The notes under the pieces: model-generated
Seen by the model: only the letters and a program-made list of their open reading frames with translations
Database searches by the model: none
Told to the model about the DNA's origin: nothing
Program-made: the position numbers and the translations under genes
In this document: in pieces, positions 1 through 7,314 of the stretch
Numbering within the stretch: position 1 is the first letter of the stretch
Layout: every line of letters begins with the position of its first letter
Assembly (NCBI GenBank): GCA_039920345.1
Contig: JBDSDZ010000185.1
Span: 1 to 15,312, forward strand
Source: Croceibacterium_A sp039920345
GTDB lineage: Bacteria; Pseudomonadota; Alphaproteobacteria; Sphingomonadales; Sphingomonadaceae
Reading direction: 5' to 3'
Length of the DNA: 15,312 nt

Positions 1-172
1 CAAGGCGATGAAGGGCGACCGCCAGAAATGCCTCGATGCCGGCGCGTCGGATTATATTTCGAAGCCGGTCGACGTGGATATTCTGCTCGCATTGATCCGG
101 GTCTGGCTGGGGCGGGCGAAAAGCGCACGCGAACCCGCCCGGGCCAGGCGCTCGAGCGCGAAAGTGGCCTGA
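1..172 (+). CDS. C-terminal part of a response-regulator receiver domain protein (5' end outside window)
   Basis: The frame is open from the window edge (first whole codon at base 2) to a TGA at 170-172, giving 56 residues. It reads KAMKGDRQKCLDAGASDYIS followed by KPVDVDILLALIRVWL. This is the end of a CheY-like receiver domain: the conserved Lys-Pro (KPVD) after the fifth beta strand, then the last helix. The GDRQKCLDAGASDYISKPV wording is typical of receiver domains at the C-terminus of hybrid histidine kinases, so the missing 5' part may be a kinase; that is inference. After the domain comes a short basic tail (RAKSAREPARARR). It ends 6 nt before the next kinase gene, which suggests co-transcription of two signalling proteins. 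Confidence 0.8.
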   Translation, partial: KAMKGDRQKCLDAGASDYISKPVDVDILLALIRVWLGRAKSAREPARARRSSAKVA

Positions 173-178
173 TCGATC

Positions 179-2188
179 GTGCTTCACAAAAAGGACACGG
201 TCGGGACCAAGGCGGCGCGCGCAAAACAGCGCGACAAGGCGCGGATTTTGCTGGTCGATGATGACGAGCGCAATTTGCTGGCCTTGTCCGAAGTGCTCGA
301 AGAGCTTGCCGAGGTGGTCTGCGCGACCTCGGGCCGCGACGCGCTGCGCGCGTTGCTGACGGGCGACTTCGCGGTCATCCTGCTCGACGTCTTCATGCCC
401 GGGATGGACGGTTATGAAACCGCCGGGCTGATCCGCGAGCGCGAACAGACCTCCAAAATCCCGATCATCTTTTTGTCGGCGGTCAATAAGGAGACCGAGC
501 ATCTGATGAAGGGCTATGCGATGGGCGCGGTCGATTATGTGTTCAAGCCGGTCGATCCAATCGTGCTGCGATCCAAAGTCGCGGTGTTCGTGGACTTGTA
601 CCTGCTGCGCCAGCAGATCGCCGAACAGGCGCTGGCCCAGCAGGAGCTACGCGAAGCCAAGCTCCTTGCCGACACCGAGCGGCTGACGGTCGAACGCGAG
701 CTGCAGCACGCCCAGTTGCGCCAGGCCGCGATCCTCGAAACGCTGCCGCTGGCGCTTTACGAAGCTTCGATGGGAAGCGATGGCCGCCTGACGCGCCGCT
801 TCATCGGCGGCGACGTGGCCAAGATCGCCGGGACGGATGCTTTGGCCCTCGGTTCCGGGGCGCTTGCCTGGGAAGAGCGGATTATCGACGACAGCGCGTC
901 AAACGAGAGCCCGCGCGTTGACATCACCGCGTCGAGTCGCACCGCGCATTACAAGTGGACGCGCAGTGATGGCGGCACGATCCACGTCATTGACCAATGC
1001 GTGCAGGCCGACGCTGACGTAGGCTCCTGGGTCGGAACATTGATCGACGTGACCGCGCAGCGCCAACTGGAACAACAGCTTGTACAGGCGCGCAAGTCAG
1101 AGGCGCTCGGCCAGTTGACCGGAGGCGTGGCGCACGACTTCAACAACTTGCTGGCCGCGGTACTCGGCGGTTTGCGGCTACTCGAATCGCGCCTCTCGCT
1201 GGGTGAGCGCGAGCAGCAGATTTTCGATCACATGCGTCATGCGGCACAGAGCGGTGCAGAACTGGTGCGGCGCCTGATGGCATTCGCGCGCAAGCAGGAT
1301 CTCAGCCCCACGCGGGTCGATCCGAGGCATCTGTGCAGTTCGGTCGCCGGTCTGGTTGAGCACTCGCTGGGCGATCAGGTCGACGTAAACTGGCAAGTGC
1401 CCGAGGCAGGGCCAAGCCTCTATGTCGATGAAGCGCAGCTTGAACTGGCATTGGTCAACTTGCTGATAAATGCGCGCGATGCCATGCCGGGCGGCGGCCT
1501 GATCGATGTCATCGTCGAACAAGTCGAGCCGCCCGAAGCTTTGACCAAAGACGACGAGCCGCCGGTCTTCCTGCGAATTCGTGTGCGCGACCAGGGCAAC
1601 GGTATTCCGGCCGAACTGCTCGAGCGCGTGACCGAACCGTTCTTCACCACCAAGGAAGCCGGCAAGGGCACGGGCCTGGGCCTGTCGATGGTAGCCGGCT
1701 TCGTCGAGCAATCGGGCGGCACCGTCAAGATCGACAGCGAAGCGGGCAAGGGCACCGAAATCGCGATGACTTTCCCGGCAACCTGGGCCCCCGATGCGGC
1801 GGCTGAAACGATCGAGGCCGACGGCGAGCAGGCTTTTCGCATCGTCTCGGTGCTACTGGTCGACGACGACAAGGGCGTGCGCGAAATCCTGGGCGAACAG
1901 CTTCGCGATCTCGGGCTGACGGTGACCACTGCCGAAGATGGCCAGCACGCGCTGAAGGCGCTCGAGGAAAACGGCGACCAGCCCGATTTCGTGCTGACCG
2001 ACTTTTCGATGCCGGGGCTCGATGGAATGGAACTGTTGTCCGCCGTGCGCGAACGCTGGCCTGCCATTCGCGGCGCGATCATGACCGGCAATCCGCAGGA
2101 AAGCTTCGCCCGGACCGGGATAGACGTGCCGATCGTGCATAAGCCAATCGACCTGCCCGACCTCAAGCGGCTGCTGGCGGAAGCCTGA
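179..2188 (+). CDS. Hybrid sensor histidine kinase with N- and C-terminal receiver domains
   Basis: Protein of 669 residues with domains in this order. Receiver 1 spans about 22-140: acidic cluster D27-D29, phospho-acceptor D70 in ILLDVFMPG, K123 in VFKPVD. A helical linker (about 141-185) looks like coiled coil. A PAS-like fold (about 186-295) ends in GTLIDVTAQR. HisKA carries the phospho-acceptor H319 in GGVAHDFNNLL. The HATPase has its N box around N431 (NLLINARDAM), a G1 box DQGNGIP (471-477) and a G2 box GKGTGLGL (495-502). Receiver 2 spans about 556-669: D562-D564, acceptor D608, K655. All catalytic residues for autophosphorylation and phosphotransfer are visible. There is no membrane segment or signal peptide, so it should be cytoplasmic; the ligand is unknown. 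The start is a GTG with no clear Shine-Dalgarno and no ATG nearby. An N-terminal receiver suggests it takes phosphate or docking input from another kinase, possibly the upstream partial gene. Confidence 0.9.
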   Translation: MLHKKDTVGTKAARAKQRDKARILLVDDDERNLLALSEVLEELAEVVCATSGRDALRALLTGDFAVILLDVFMPGMDGYETAGLIREREQTSKIPIIFLSAVNKETEHLMKGYAMGAVDYVFKPVDPIVLRSKVAVFVDLYLLRQQIAEQALAQQELREAKLLADTERLTVERELQHAQLRQAAILETLPLALYEASMGSDGRLTRRFIGGDVAKIAGTDALALGSGALAWEERIIDDSASNESPRVDITASSRTAHYKWTRSDGGTIHVIDQCVQADADVGSWVGTLIDVTAQRQLEQQLVQARKSEALGQLTGGVAHDFNNLLAAVLGGLRLLESRLSLGEREQQIFDHMRHAAQSGAELVRRLMAFARKQDLSPTRVDPRHLCSSVAGLVEHSLGDQVDVNWQVPEAGPSLYVDEAQLELALVNLLINARDAMPGGGLIDVIVEQVEPPEALTKDDEPPVFLRIRVRDQGNGIPAELLERVTEPFFTTKEAGKGTGLGLSMVAGFVEQSGGTVKIDSEAGKGTEIAMTFPATWAPDAAAETIEADGEQAFRIVSVLLVDDDKGVREILGEQLRDLGLTVTTAEDGQHALKALEENGDQPDFVLTDFSMPGLDGMELLSAVRERWPAIRGAIMTGNPQESFARTGIDVPIVHKPIDLPDLKRLLAEA

Positions 2189-2362
2189 CGCCCGGCCGGC
2201 AGCGGCCGAGCGCGCGACCATGGCTTCGACCTGCGCCGGATCGAACCGGTCGGCGAAACGCAGGTCCATCACGATTGGCGGCGCCGGATACGCCATGACA
2301 GTGGTTCGGCGCATGTCGCGGCGGTTGTCAGGTGCAACTTCAAGGCCATGCGCCCGCCCCGC
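2189..2362. other. Gap between convergent genes; no certain gene
   Basis: This 174-bp stretch separates the 3' ends of the kinase and the aldehyde dehydrogenase. I see no hairpin followed by a T run for either gene, only short GC-rich self-complementary pieces such as CCGGATCGAACCGG near 2242. On the minus strand, in the same frame as the aldehyde dehydrogenase and directly after its stop, the sequence stays open with GC-rich third codon positions (for example MAYPAPPIVMDLRFADRF, starting near 2296). It could be a gene remnant or chance; I cannot name it. Confidence 0.3.
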
Positions 2363-3763
2363 TCAGATCGGGTAATGGCCCGGTTCGGTCTCGAAGGTGA
2401 TCCAGCGCAGTTCGGTAAAGGCGTCGATTCCGGCCTTGCCGCCGAACCGGCCGTAACCAGACGCCTTCATGCCGCCGAAGGGCATCTGGGGCTCGTCCGA
2501 AACGGTCGATGCGTTGACGTGGCAGATGCCGGCCTGGATCTGGCGCGCGACCTTGATGCCGCGCGCGGTATCCCGGGTGAAGACCGCCGATGACAGGCCG
2601 TATTCGGTATCGTTGGCCAGTTCGATCGCGTGCGCCTCGTCACGCGCGCGGGCGATGCCGACGACGGGGCCAAAGCTTTCGTCGCGGAACAGCTTCATCG
2701 CCGGCGTGACCTTGTCGACCAGGTGCGCCGGCATAAGGACGTTTTGAGTCGTTTCGCCGCCCGTCAGCAATTCGGCGCCCTGGCTCACGGCGTCCTCGAT
2801 CAGCGCGTAGCATTTTTCGACCGTGTGCCTATCGACCACTGCGCCCAGCGGTGTCTTGCCCGCAGCAGGATCGCCCACTGACATGGATTTGACCTTGTCG
2901 GCGAACTTGCGCGCAAATTCGTCGGCCACACTTTCGACCACGATGATCCGCTCGGTCGACATGCAGATCTGGCCCTGGTTCATGTAGGCACCGAACGCCG
3001 CGGCCTTGACCGCTTCATCCAGGTCAGCGTCCTCGAGCACGATCATCGGTGCCTTGCCGCCCAGTTCAAGCAGCACCGGCTTGAGGTGTCCGGCCGCGCG
3101 CTGGGCAATGATCCGGCCGACCGCGGTGGAACCGGTAAAGTTGATCCGCCGGATCTGCGGCGCGTCGATCAGGGCGCCAACCACCTCGGCCGCATCTTCC
3201 GGCGCATTGGTCACGATATTGACGGTGCCATCGGGGAAACCGGCTTCGGCAAAGGCGTCGATAATCAGCGAATGGGTGCGCGGGCAGGTCTCGCTTGCCT
3301 TCAGGATTACCGCATTGCCGCACGCCAGCGGGACCGCAATAGCGCGCACACCCAGGATGATCGGCGCGTTCCACGGAGCGATGCCGAGCAGCACGCCAAC
3401 CGGTTCGCGCAGCGCCATCGCGATCGTGCCTTCGTGGTCCGACGGGATCACTTCGCCGGCGATCTGCGTGGTGAGCGAGGCAGCCTCGCGAATCATTCCC
3501 GCAGCCAGCGCGAGGTTGAACATCGCCCAGCCCGCCGTGGCCCCAATCTCACCCATCATCGCGGCGACGAATTCGTCCTTCTTGCCCATCAGGGCATCGG
3601 CCGCTTTCATCAAAACGGCGCGCCGCGCATTGGGCCCCAGTTTCGACCACACAACGAAGCCCCCCTGAGCCTTCGCCGCAATGGCCGCGATGTCGCCTGC
3701 CTTCATGGCTTCGGCAGAGGAGGCCGCTGATCCTGTCAGTGGATTGATGCGTTCGAACTTCAT
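2363..3763 (-). CDS. NAD(P)-dependent aldehyde dehydrogenase, salicylaldehyde/vanillin dehydrogenase-like
   Basis: A 466-residue member of the ALDH superfamily, oxidising an aldehyde to its acid with NAD(P)+. Visible residues are the oxyanion Asn N132 in PWNAP, cofactor Lys K155 in VILKASE, the Rossmann motif FTGSTAVG (209-216), general base E233 in LELGGK, nucleophile C267 in NQGQICMST, and E362/F364 in ESFGPV. The NQGQICMSTERIIV region and KASETCPRTHSLI resemble aromatic aldehyde dehydrogenases (salicylaldehyde, vanillin, benzaldehyde), so an aromatic substrate is the best guess; a search is needed to fix it. The N-terminus (MKFERINPLTGS) is short, lacking the usual leading strand with the INGxW motif. 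The ATG at 3763 has AAGGA 11 nt upstream on the minus strand, and I found no better upstream start. It is transcribed away from the nitrate genes, with no visible metabolic link to them. Confidence 0.9.
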   Translation of the reverse strand: MKFERINPLTGSAASSAEAMKAGDIAAIAAKAQGGFVVWSKLGPNARRAVLMKAADALMGKKDEFVAAMMGEIGATAGWAMFNLALAAGMIREAASLTTQIAGEVIPSDHEGTIAMALREPVGVLLGIAPWNAPIILGVRAIAVPLACGNAVILKASETCPRTHSLIIDAFAEAGFPDGTVNIVTNAPEDAAEVVGALIDAPQIRRINFTGSTAVGRIIAQRAAGHLKPVLLELGGKAPMIVLEDADLDEAVKAAAFGAYMNQGQICMSTERIIVVESVADEFARKFADKVKSMSVGDPAAGKTPLGAVVDRHTVEKCYALIEDAVSQGAELLTGGETTQNVLMPAHLVDKVTPAMKLFRDESFGPVVGIARARDEAHAIELANDTEYGLSSAVFTRDTARGIKVARQIQAGICHVNASTVSDEPQMPFGGMKASGYGRFGGKAGIDAFTELRWITFETEPGHYPI

Positions 3764-3984
3764 CGGCTTGGCTTTCCTTGTGACGTGGACGCTACTTGTG
3801 GACTACGCAGCACGACTTCGCCAGCCAGGTTTCTATGCGCTGTTGCAATCGCGCTCGCATGCTCCCACCACGACGGCGGCGGGGTGACAACGATATCGGG
3901 CGGCTTCTGGCGATGCTTTCAGACTAATCGCAACTTGTCTCCGATCGGCCCAACATCGCAGCCACGCTTGTAAGTCTTTGTGCC
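3764..3984. other. Divergent intergenic region between the aldehyde dehydrogenase and nasT
   Basis: About 220 bp that must hold the promoters of both flanking genes. I could not identify a convincing -35/-10 pair for nasT. On the minus strand a TTAGTC hexamer (plus-strand GACTAA at 3922-3927) matches the proposed -10 of the transporter leader, but it lacks a good -35. No ANTAR-type hairpin pair or T-tailed terminator was found here. nasT-nasS therefore seems not to be under the antitermination control it is expected to exert. Confidence 0.4.
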
Positions 3985-3996
3985 GCAGTGCAGCAT
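3985..3996 (-). promoter_or_regulatory. Third, inverted copy of the nas box ATGCTGCACTGC
   Basis: Read on the minus strand this is ATGCTGCACTGC, identical over 12 bases to the boxes at 5797-5810 and 8553-8566. It overlaps the first possible GTG start of nasT (3988) and lies just upstream of the second (4003). If it is an operator, it could mediate autoregulation of nasT-nasS or act on the divergent gene. The sequence match is direct observation; the role is inferred. Confidence 0.45.
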
Positions 3997-4587
3997 GTCG
4001 ATGTGAGAATCGCCGTCATCGATGAAAGCGAAAGCCGCGCCTCAATTATCAGGGAGGGCTTGGCGCAAATCCAGGGCAGCGAGATATTCGTTCTCACCGA
4101 ACGGCAAGGCCTAGTTGCGGCAATTGGCGAAATTGCCCCCGATGTTGTCCTGATCGACCTTGGCAATCCGTCGCGCGACGTGCTCGAAGAATATTTTGCC
4201 GTCACTCGCGCGCTGTCCCGGCCGATCGCGATTTTCGTCGACCAATCCGATGAAGAAGCCATCGGCGCTTCCATCGATGCCGGAGTCTCGGTCTATGTTG
4301 TCGATGGGCTGGCGGCGAAGCGCATCCGGCCAGTGCTCGACCTCGCAGTACGCCGTTTCGGTGCTTTCGCCCGCTTGCAGTCCGAGCTTGACGAAGCGCA
4401 CGGCAAGCTCGCCGAACGCGACGCGATCGATACGGCCAAGCGCATCCTGATGAAGAGCAAGGGCGTCAGCGAGCCCGAGGCTTACGCCGAGCTGCGGCGC
4501 AAGGCGATGTCGTCCAATCGGCGCATTGCCGACATTGCCGAAGCCGTTGTGACCGCTCACGATCTGTTGGGGACCCGCGATGAGTGA
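3988..4587 (+). CDS. nasT: Nitrate-responsive ANTAR antiterminator NasT
   Basis: A 199-residue protein of the AmiR/NasT type. Residues about 6-125 form a receiver domain with D12 in AVIDESE and D57 in VLIDLGNPSRD. The usual Lys after strand 5 is replaced in VSVYVVDGL, as in NasT-like pseudo-receivers, so phosphorylation is probably not the switch. Residues about 130-195 form a helical ANTAR RNA-binding domain (AKRILMKSKGVSEPEAYAELRRKAM, here split from its context, then RIADIAEAVV). In Azotobacter and Paracoccus, NasT is held inactive by NasS without nitrate; when released it binds leader RNA and prevents termination. The two leaders at 5857-5963 and 8616-8710 are its likely targets. The start is uncertain: GTG 3988, or GTG 4003, which would give MRIAVIDE and fits family N-termini better. 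Neither has a clear Shine-Dalgarno. It overlaps nasS by 8 nt. Confidence 0.93.
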   Translation: MQHVDVRIAVIDESESRASIIREGLAQIQGSEIFVLTERQGLVAAIGEIAPDVVLIDLGNPSRDVLEEYFAVTRALSRPIAIFVDQSDEEAIGASIDAGVSVYVVDGLAAKRIRPVLDLAVRRFGAFARLQSELDEAHGKLAERDAIDTAKRILMKSKGVSEPEAYAELRRKAMSSNRRIADIAEAVVTAHDLLGTRDE

Positions 4588-5788
4588 ACAGCTGACCGTC
4601 GGTTTCCTGCCGCTGGTCGATGCCTGCCTGCCGATCCTGGCGCTCGAGCACGGCTTTGCCGAAGAGGAAGGTCTGTCGCTGCGGCTGGTCCGCGATTTCA
4701 GCTGGGCGACGGTGCTCGACCGCCTGCTTTATGGCCACAGCGATGCCGCGCACCTCGTCGCACCGCTGGCGATTGCTACTACCTTGGGCCGAGGCCGCCC
4801 CGCCCAGCCGCTCAGCGCGCCCTTCGTGCTCGGACTTAACGGTAACGCCATAACGCTGCGCAGCGACCTGGCGGCCCGGCTGGTGACGCCCGGGACATTG
4901 GGTGAACCAGCCGACATCGGGCGGCAGCTGAAGGCCGAGGCAGAGCGCATGCGCGCCGCAGGGCGACGGCTTCGCTTCGGCGTGGTGCATCGCTATTCGA
5001 GCCACAACTACAAGCTGCGCTACTGGCTCGCCTCGTGCGGCATCCGGCCAGACGACGACGTGGAAATCGTCACCGTGGCACCCCCTTATGTCGCCGATGC
5101 AATCGCCAGCGGCGAGATCGACGGGACCTGCGTTGGCGAACCCTGGAACAGCGTGGCGGTGGAGCGCGGTGTTGGTACCATCGTGGTCATGACGGCCCAG
5201 ATCTGGCGACGTGGGGTAGAAAAGGTCCTGACCTTGCGCGAGCCGGTGCTCGAGGCACGGCGACCGGCAGTGGAAGCGCTGATCCGGGCCATGCGCAAGA
5301 CCGGGGCCCACTTCGTCGATCCGGCCAACTTCGCTGCCAATGCCGCGCTGCTGGCGCGGCCGCAGTATCTCGATGGCAACCCGGTTCTGATCGAGCGGGC
5401 CATTTCCGACAGGCTGGTACTGACCGCAGGCACGCCGCCGGTGCATGTGCCCGATTTCATGTTCCAGCACAGCGAGGCGGCCAACTTCCCATGGGTCAGC
5501 CAGGCCATGTGGCTGTATAGCCAGATGGTCCGCTGGGATGGCGTTCCGTTCTCCGAATCAGATGCTGCCGCCGCCTGTCGAGTTTTCCGGCCAGACGTCT
5601 ATCGCAGCGCCCTTAAGGGCACTCTGGACGCCTTGCCGGGCGCTAATTCGAAAGTTGAAGGCAGCATCGAACGGCAGGTCCAGGTTGCCACGCAGCAGGG
5701 CGCCATCACCTTGTCACCCAACGTTTTCTTCGATGGCCGCACCTTCGATCCGGAGGACATCGAGGGGTATCTCGAGTCCTTCGGGTAA
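4580..5788 (+). CDS. nasS: Cytoplasmic nitrate sensor NasS (NrtA/CmpA-like binding protein)
   Basis: A 402-residue protein with the periplasmic-binding fold of the NrtA/CmpA/NasS family, recognisable from TVGFLPLVDACLPILALEHG at the start, FGVVHRYSSHNYKLRYWLAS in the middle, GEPWNSVAVERG, and the late FPWVSQAMWLYSQMVRW stretch. There is no signal peptide or lipobox. This separates the cytosolic sensor NasS from the transport protein NrtA, and no ABC transporter genes follow. In characterised NasS/NasT pairs, NasS binds nitrate or nitrite and then releases NasT. The ATG at 4580 lies inside the end of nasT (8-nt overlap) and has GGGGA 6 nt upstream, so the two are translationally coupled, fitting a stoichiometric complex. 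The next leader begins within 10 nt of its stop codon. Confidence 0.92.
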   Translation: MSEQLTVGFLPLVDACLPILALEHGFAEEEGLSLRLVRDFSWATVLDRLLYGHSDAAHLVAPLAIATTLGRGRPAQPLSAPFVLGLNGNAITLRSDLAARLVTPGTLGEPADIGRQLKAEAERMRAAGRRLRFGVVHRYSSHNYKLRYWLASCGIRPDDDVEIVTVAPPYVADAIASGEIDGTCVGEPWNSVAVERGVGTIVVMTAQIWRRGVEKVLTLREPVLEARRPAVEALIRAMRKTGAHFVDPANFAANAALLARPQYLDGNPVLIERAISDRLVLTAGTPPVHVPDFMFQHSEAANFPWVSQAMWLYSQMVRWDGVPFSESDAAAACRVFRPDVYRSALKGTLDALPGANSKVEGSIERQVQVATQQGAITLSPNVFFDGRTFDPEDIEGYLESFG

Positions 5789-5796
5789 GCCTTTTT

Positions 5797-5810
5797 ATGC
5801 TGCACTGCAA
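5797..5810 (+). promoter_or_regulatory. nas box 1 (ATGCTGCACTGCAA), upstream of the transporter leader
   Basis: This 14-base box is identical to 8553-8566 in front of nirB, and 12 of its bases recur inverted at 3985-3996. It contains TGCA-C-TGCA, a small repeat of a self-complementary tetramer. It sits 8 nt before the proposed -35, a position usual for an activator site. The regulator is unknown; an NtrC-like or other nitrogen regulator is possible, but the box is not the classic NtrC palindrome. Confidence 0.5.
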
Positions 5811-5818
5811 AATTCCGC

Positions 5819-5847
5819 TTTACGTAAAGTCTGCGAATCGGTTAGTC
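5819..5847 (+). promoter_or_regulatory. Possible promoter of the transporter operon
   Basis: TTTACG (5819-5824), 17 nt, then TTAGTC (5842-5847) would start transcription near 5854, just before the first leader hairpin. The spacer and -10 region carry CTGCGAATCGGTTA (5831-5844), which recurs as CTGCGAATCTGTTA in front of nirB. Matches to the -35/-10 consensus are weak; support comes mainly from position and conservation between the two leaders. Confidence 0.35.
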
Positions 5848-5856
5848 TTGGGATGA

Positions 5857-5923
5857 CGAGGCGCTCCCACCGATGGGAGCAGTGGCCTCGGTCTTATCTA
5901 AATCTGCGTGGCAACGAAGCCGC
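5857..5923 (+). ncRNA. NasT-responsive two-hairpin antitermination leader, copy 1
   Basis: Hairpin P1 (5857-5890): outer stem CGAGGC/GCCTCG, inner stem GCTCCC/GGGAGC, loop ACCGAT (5869-5874), and an AGTG bulge on the 3' side. A linker of 17 nt follows. Hairpin P2 (5908-5923): stem GTGGC/GCCGC (one G-U pair) with loop AACGAA (5913-5918). Both loops are six bases with A at position 1 and G at position 4, the signature known for ANTAR protein targets. The 3' arm of P2 is also the 5' arm of the terminator at 5917-5963, so the two folds exclude each other. Binding of NasT to P1-P2 should allow transcription into the transporter gene. Confidence 0.85.
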
Positions 5924-5963
5924 CTCGAACTGGTCCAGCCGGGCCATGTCGTGGCGGCTTTTT
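5917..5963 (+). terminator. Conditional intrinsic terminator before the nitrate transporter
   Basis: AAGCCGCC (5917-5924) pairs with GGCGGCTT (5953-5960), followed by a T run (5959-5963). The loop contains further pairing: CGA with TCG, and TGGTCC with GGGCCA around AGCC, giving one long stacked hairpin. It lies 33 nt before the ATG at 5996. Its 5' arm overlaps P2 of the leader, which makes it an attenuator rather than a gene-end terminator. Confidence 0.85.
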
Positions 5964-5980
5964 CGTGTTGTCCGCAAGCC

Positions 5981-5986
5981 AAGGGG
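5981..5986 (+). promoter_or_regulatory. Ribosome binding site fixing the transporter start
   Basis: AAGGGG lies 9 nt before ATG 5996. It supports this start over the in-frame ATG at 5873, which lies within the P1 hairpin and would read through the terminator. Confidence 0.7.
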
Positions 5987-5995
5987 ACCACGCCG

Positions 5996-7243
5996 ATGAC
6001 CATAGCAATGACCAAACCACTGGCGGCAGATCGCGCCGCCACAAGTTTCTGGAGTTCCGGCCATCGGCCGACTCTGCTCGCAGCCTTCCTCTACTTCGAC
6101 GTGTCGTTCATGGTCTGGGTGCTGCTGGGGCCCCTGGCGCCGATTATCTCGACTCAACTGGGTCTCGACCCCGCTCAAAAGGGCCTGATGGTGGCTGTGC
6201 CCACGCTCGCGGGAGCGGTGCTGCGGATCGTCAACGGGCTGCTTGGCGACCGGATTGGTCAGAAGCTGACTGGCACCGTCAACCAGTTGATCGTAATTGC
6301 CGGTCTGCTGACCGGGTGGTGGTTCGGCATCGACAGCTTTGCCGGCACGCTCGCCATCGGGGTGATCCTGGGCTTTGCCGGGGCCAGCTTTGCCGTCGCC
6401 CTCCCGCTCGCCAGCCGCTGGTACCCGGCCGAGCACCAGGGCAAGGCCATGGGGCTTGCCGGGATGGGCAATTCGGGCACCGTGCTCGCCGCCCTGTTCG
6501 CGCCGACGCTCGCCAAGATCTACGGTTGGAACGCCGTATTGGGCCTGGCGGTGATCCCGCTGACGCTGGTTCTCGTGGCCTATCTGATGCTGGCCAAGGA
6601 CAGCCCCGACCAGCCCCAGCCCAAGTCGCTCGCTGCCTATGCCGACGTGCTCAAAGCCGAAGACTCATGGTGGTTCATGCTATTCTACGGCGTGACCTTC
6701 GGCGGCTTCGTGGGGCTCTCCAACTCGCTCTCGATCTGGTACGTTGACAACTTCGGCCTGACGCCAGTGGTAGCGGGATACTACACTGCCGCCTGTGTCT
6801 TTATCGGCTCGCTGGTCCGCCCGGTTGGCGGTGCCCTGGCTGATCGATTCGGCGGCACCCGTACCTTGATGGTGGTCTATGCCGTCTCTGCACTGGTGCT
6901 CGCAACGATCAGTGTGGGGCCTGCCAGCCTGACGCTCGCGGTCGTGCTTTTTATCATCGTGATGGCCAGCCTGGGGATCGGCAACGGTGCCGTATTCCAG
7001 TTGGTGCCGCAGCGCTTCGGGGGAGAGATCGGGGTCATGACCGGCCTGGTTGGCTTTGCCGGCGGCGTGGGCGGGTTCTACCTCGCCTCCTCACTCGGCT
7101 ATGCCCAGAAGTACACCGGCAGCACGTCCGCGGGCTTCCTGATCTTCGCTGGACTGGCCGCGCTCGCGTTCGCTTCGCTGACTTTCGTCAAGGGCCGCTG
7201 GCGCTCGACCTGGGGCGCTGAACTGGTCGAAGCGCGCATCTGA
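5996..7243 (+). CDS. MFS nitrate/nitrite transporter (NarK/NasA family)
   Basis: A 415-residue inner-membrane protein with about 12 hydrophobic helices, of the nitrate/nitrite porter family. Substrate-binding arginines are visible as R77 in AGAVLRIVNG (TM2) and R275 in GSLVRPVGGALADRFGG (TM8). Nitrate signature 1 is GLAGMGNSGT (about 153-162) and signature 2 is GFAGGVGGFYL (about 353-363). The 415-residue length fits single-domain assimilatory porters. It brings nitrate, and possibly nitrite, into the cytoplasm for NasA and NirBD. The frame stays open upstream to 5873, but that part is leader RNA; the AAGGGG site supports 5996. It is expected to be switched on by NasT-mediated antitermination. 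A porin gene follows after 71 nt. In this locus it takes the place of the NrtABC ABC transporter found elsewhere. Confidence 0.93.
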   Translation: MTIAMTKPLAADRAATSFWSSGHRPTLLAAFLYFDVSFMVWVLLGPLAPIISTQLGLDPAQKGLMVAVPTLAGAVLRIVNGLLGDRIGQKLTGTVNQLIVIAGLLTGWWFGIDSFAGTLAIGVILGFAGASFAVALPLASRWYPAEHQGKAMGLAGMGNSGTVLAALFAPTLAKIYGWNAVLGLAVIPLTLVLVAYLMLAKDSPDQPQPKSLAAYADVLKAEDSWWFMLFYGVTFGGFVGLSNSLSIWYVDNFGLTPVVAGYYTAACVFIGSLVRPVGGALADRFGGTRTLMVVYAVSALVLATISVGPASLTLAVVLFIIVMASLGIGNGAVFQLVPQRFGGEIGVMTGLVGFAGGVGGFYLASSLGYAQKYTGSTSAGFLIFAGLAALAFASLTFVKGRWRSTWGAELVEARI

Positions 7244-7249
7244 CAACCA

Positions 7250-7278
7250 GGGGAAGCGGGCCAGTCGCCCGCTTCCCC
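7250..7278 (+). other. Perfect 12-bp intercistronic hairpin between transporter and porin
   Basis: GGGGAAGCGGGC (7250-7261), loop CAGTC, then GCCCGCTTCCCC (7267-7278). The stem is perfect and very GC-rich, but no T run follows. It starts 6 nt after the transporter stop and ends 36 nt before the porin ATG. It may protect the 3' end of the transporter message or lower or raise porin expression relative to it; a weak terminator is also possible. Confidence 0.7.
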
Positions 7279-7314
7279 GCCCGTCATTCCAACTTCAATC
7301 CCGAGGGGGACATC

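Noticed and set aside
4580..5788. NrtA-type periplasmic nitrate-binding protein of an ABC transporter
   Set aside because: There is no signal peptide or lipobox, no NrtB/NrtC genes follow, and the gene overlaps nasT, all of which point to the sensor NasS.
5797..5810. nas box read as a sigma-54 -24/-12 promoter
   Set aside because: TGCAC and TGCAA are too close together; the GG-N10-GC spacing is not present in either leader.
5873..5995. N-terminal extension of the transporter from ATG 5873
   Set aside because: It overlaps leader hairpins and terminator, is not hydrophobic like the transporter N-terminus, and a ribosome site favours 5996.
5853..5999. Leader peptide from ATG 5853 in the transporter leader
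   Set aside because: There is no ribosome site, the frame belongs to a long shadow frame starting in nasS, and there is no run of regulatory codons; the RNA hairpins explain the region better.
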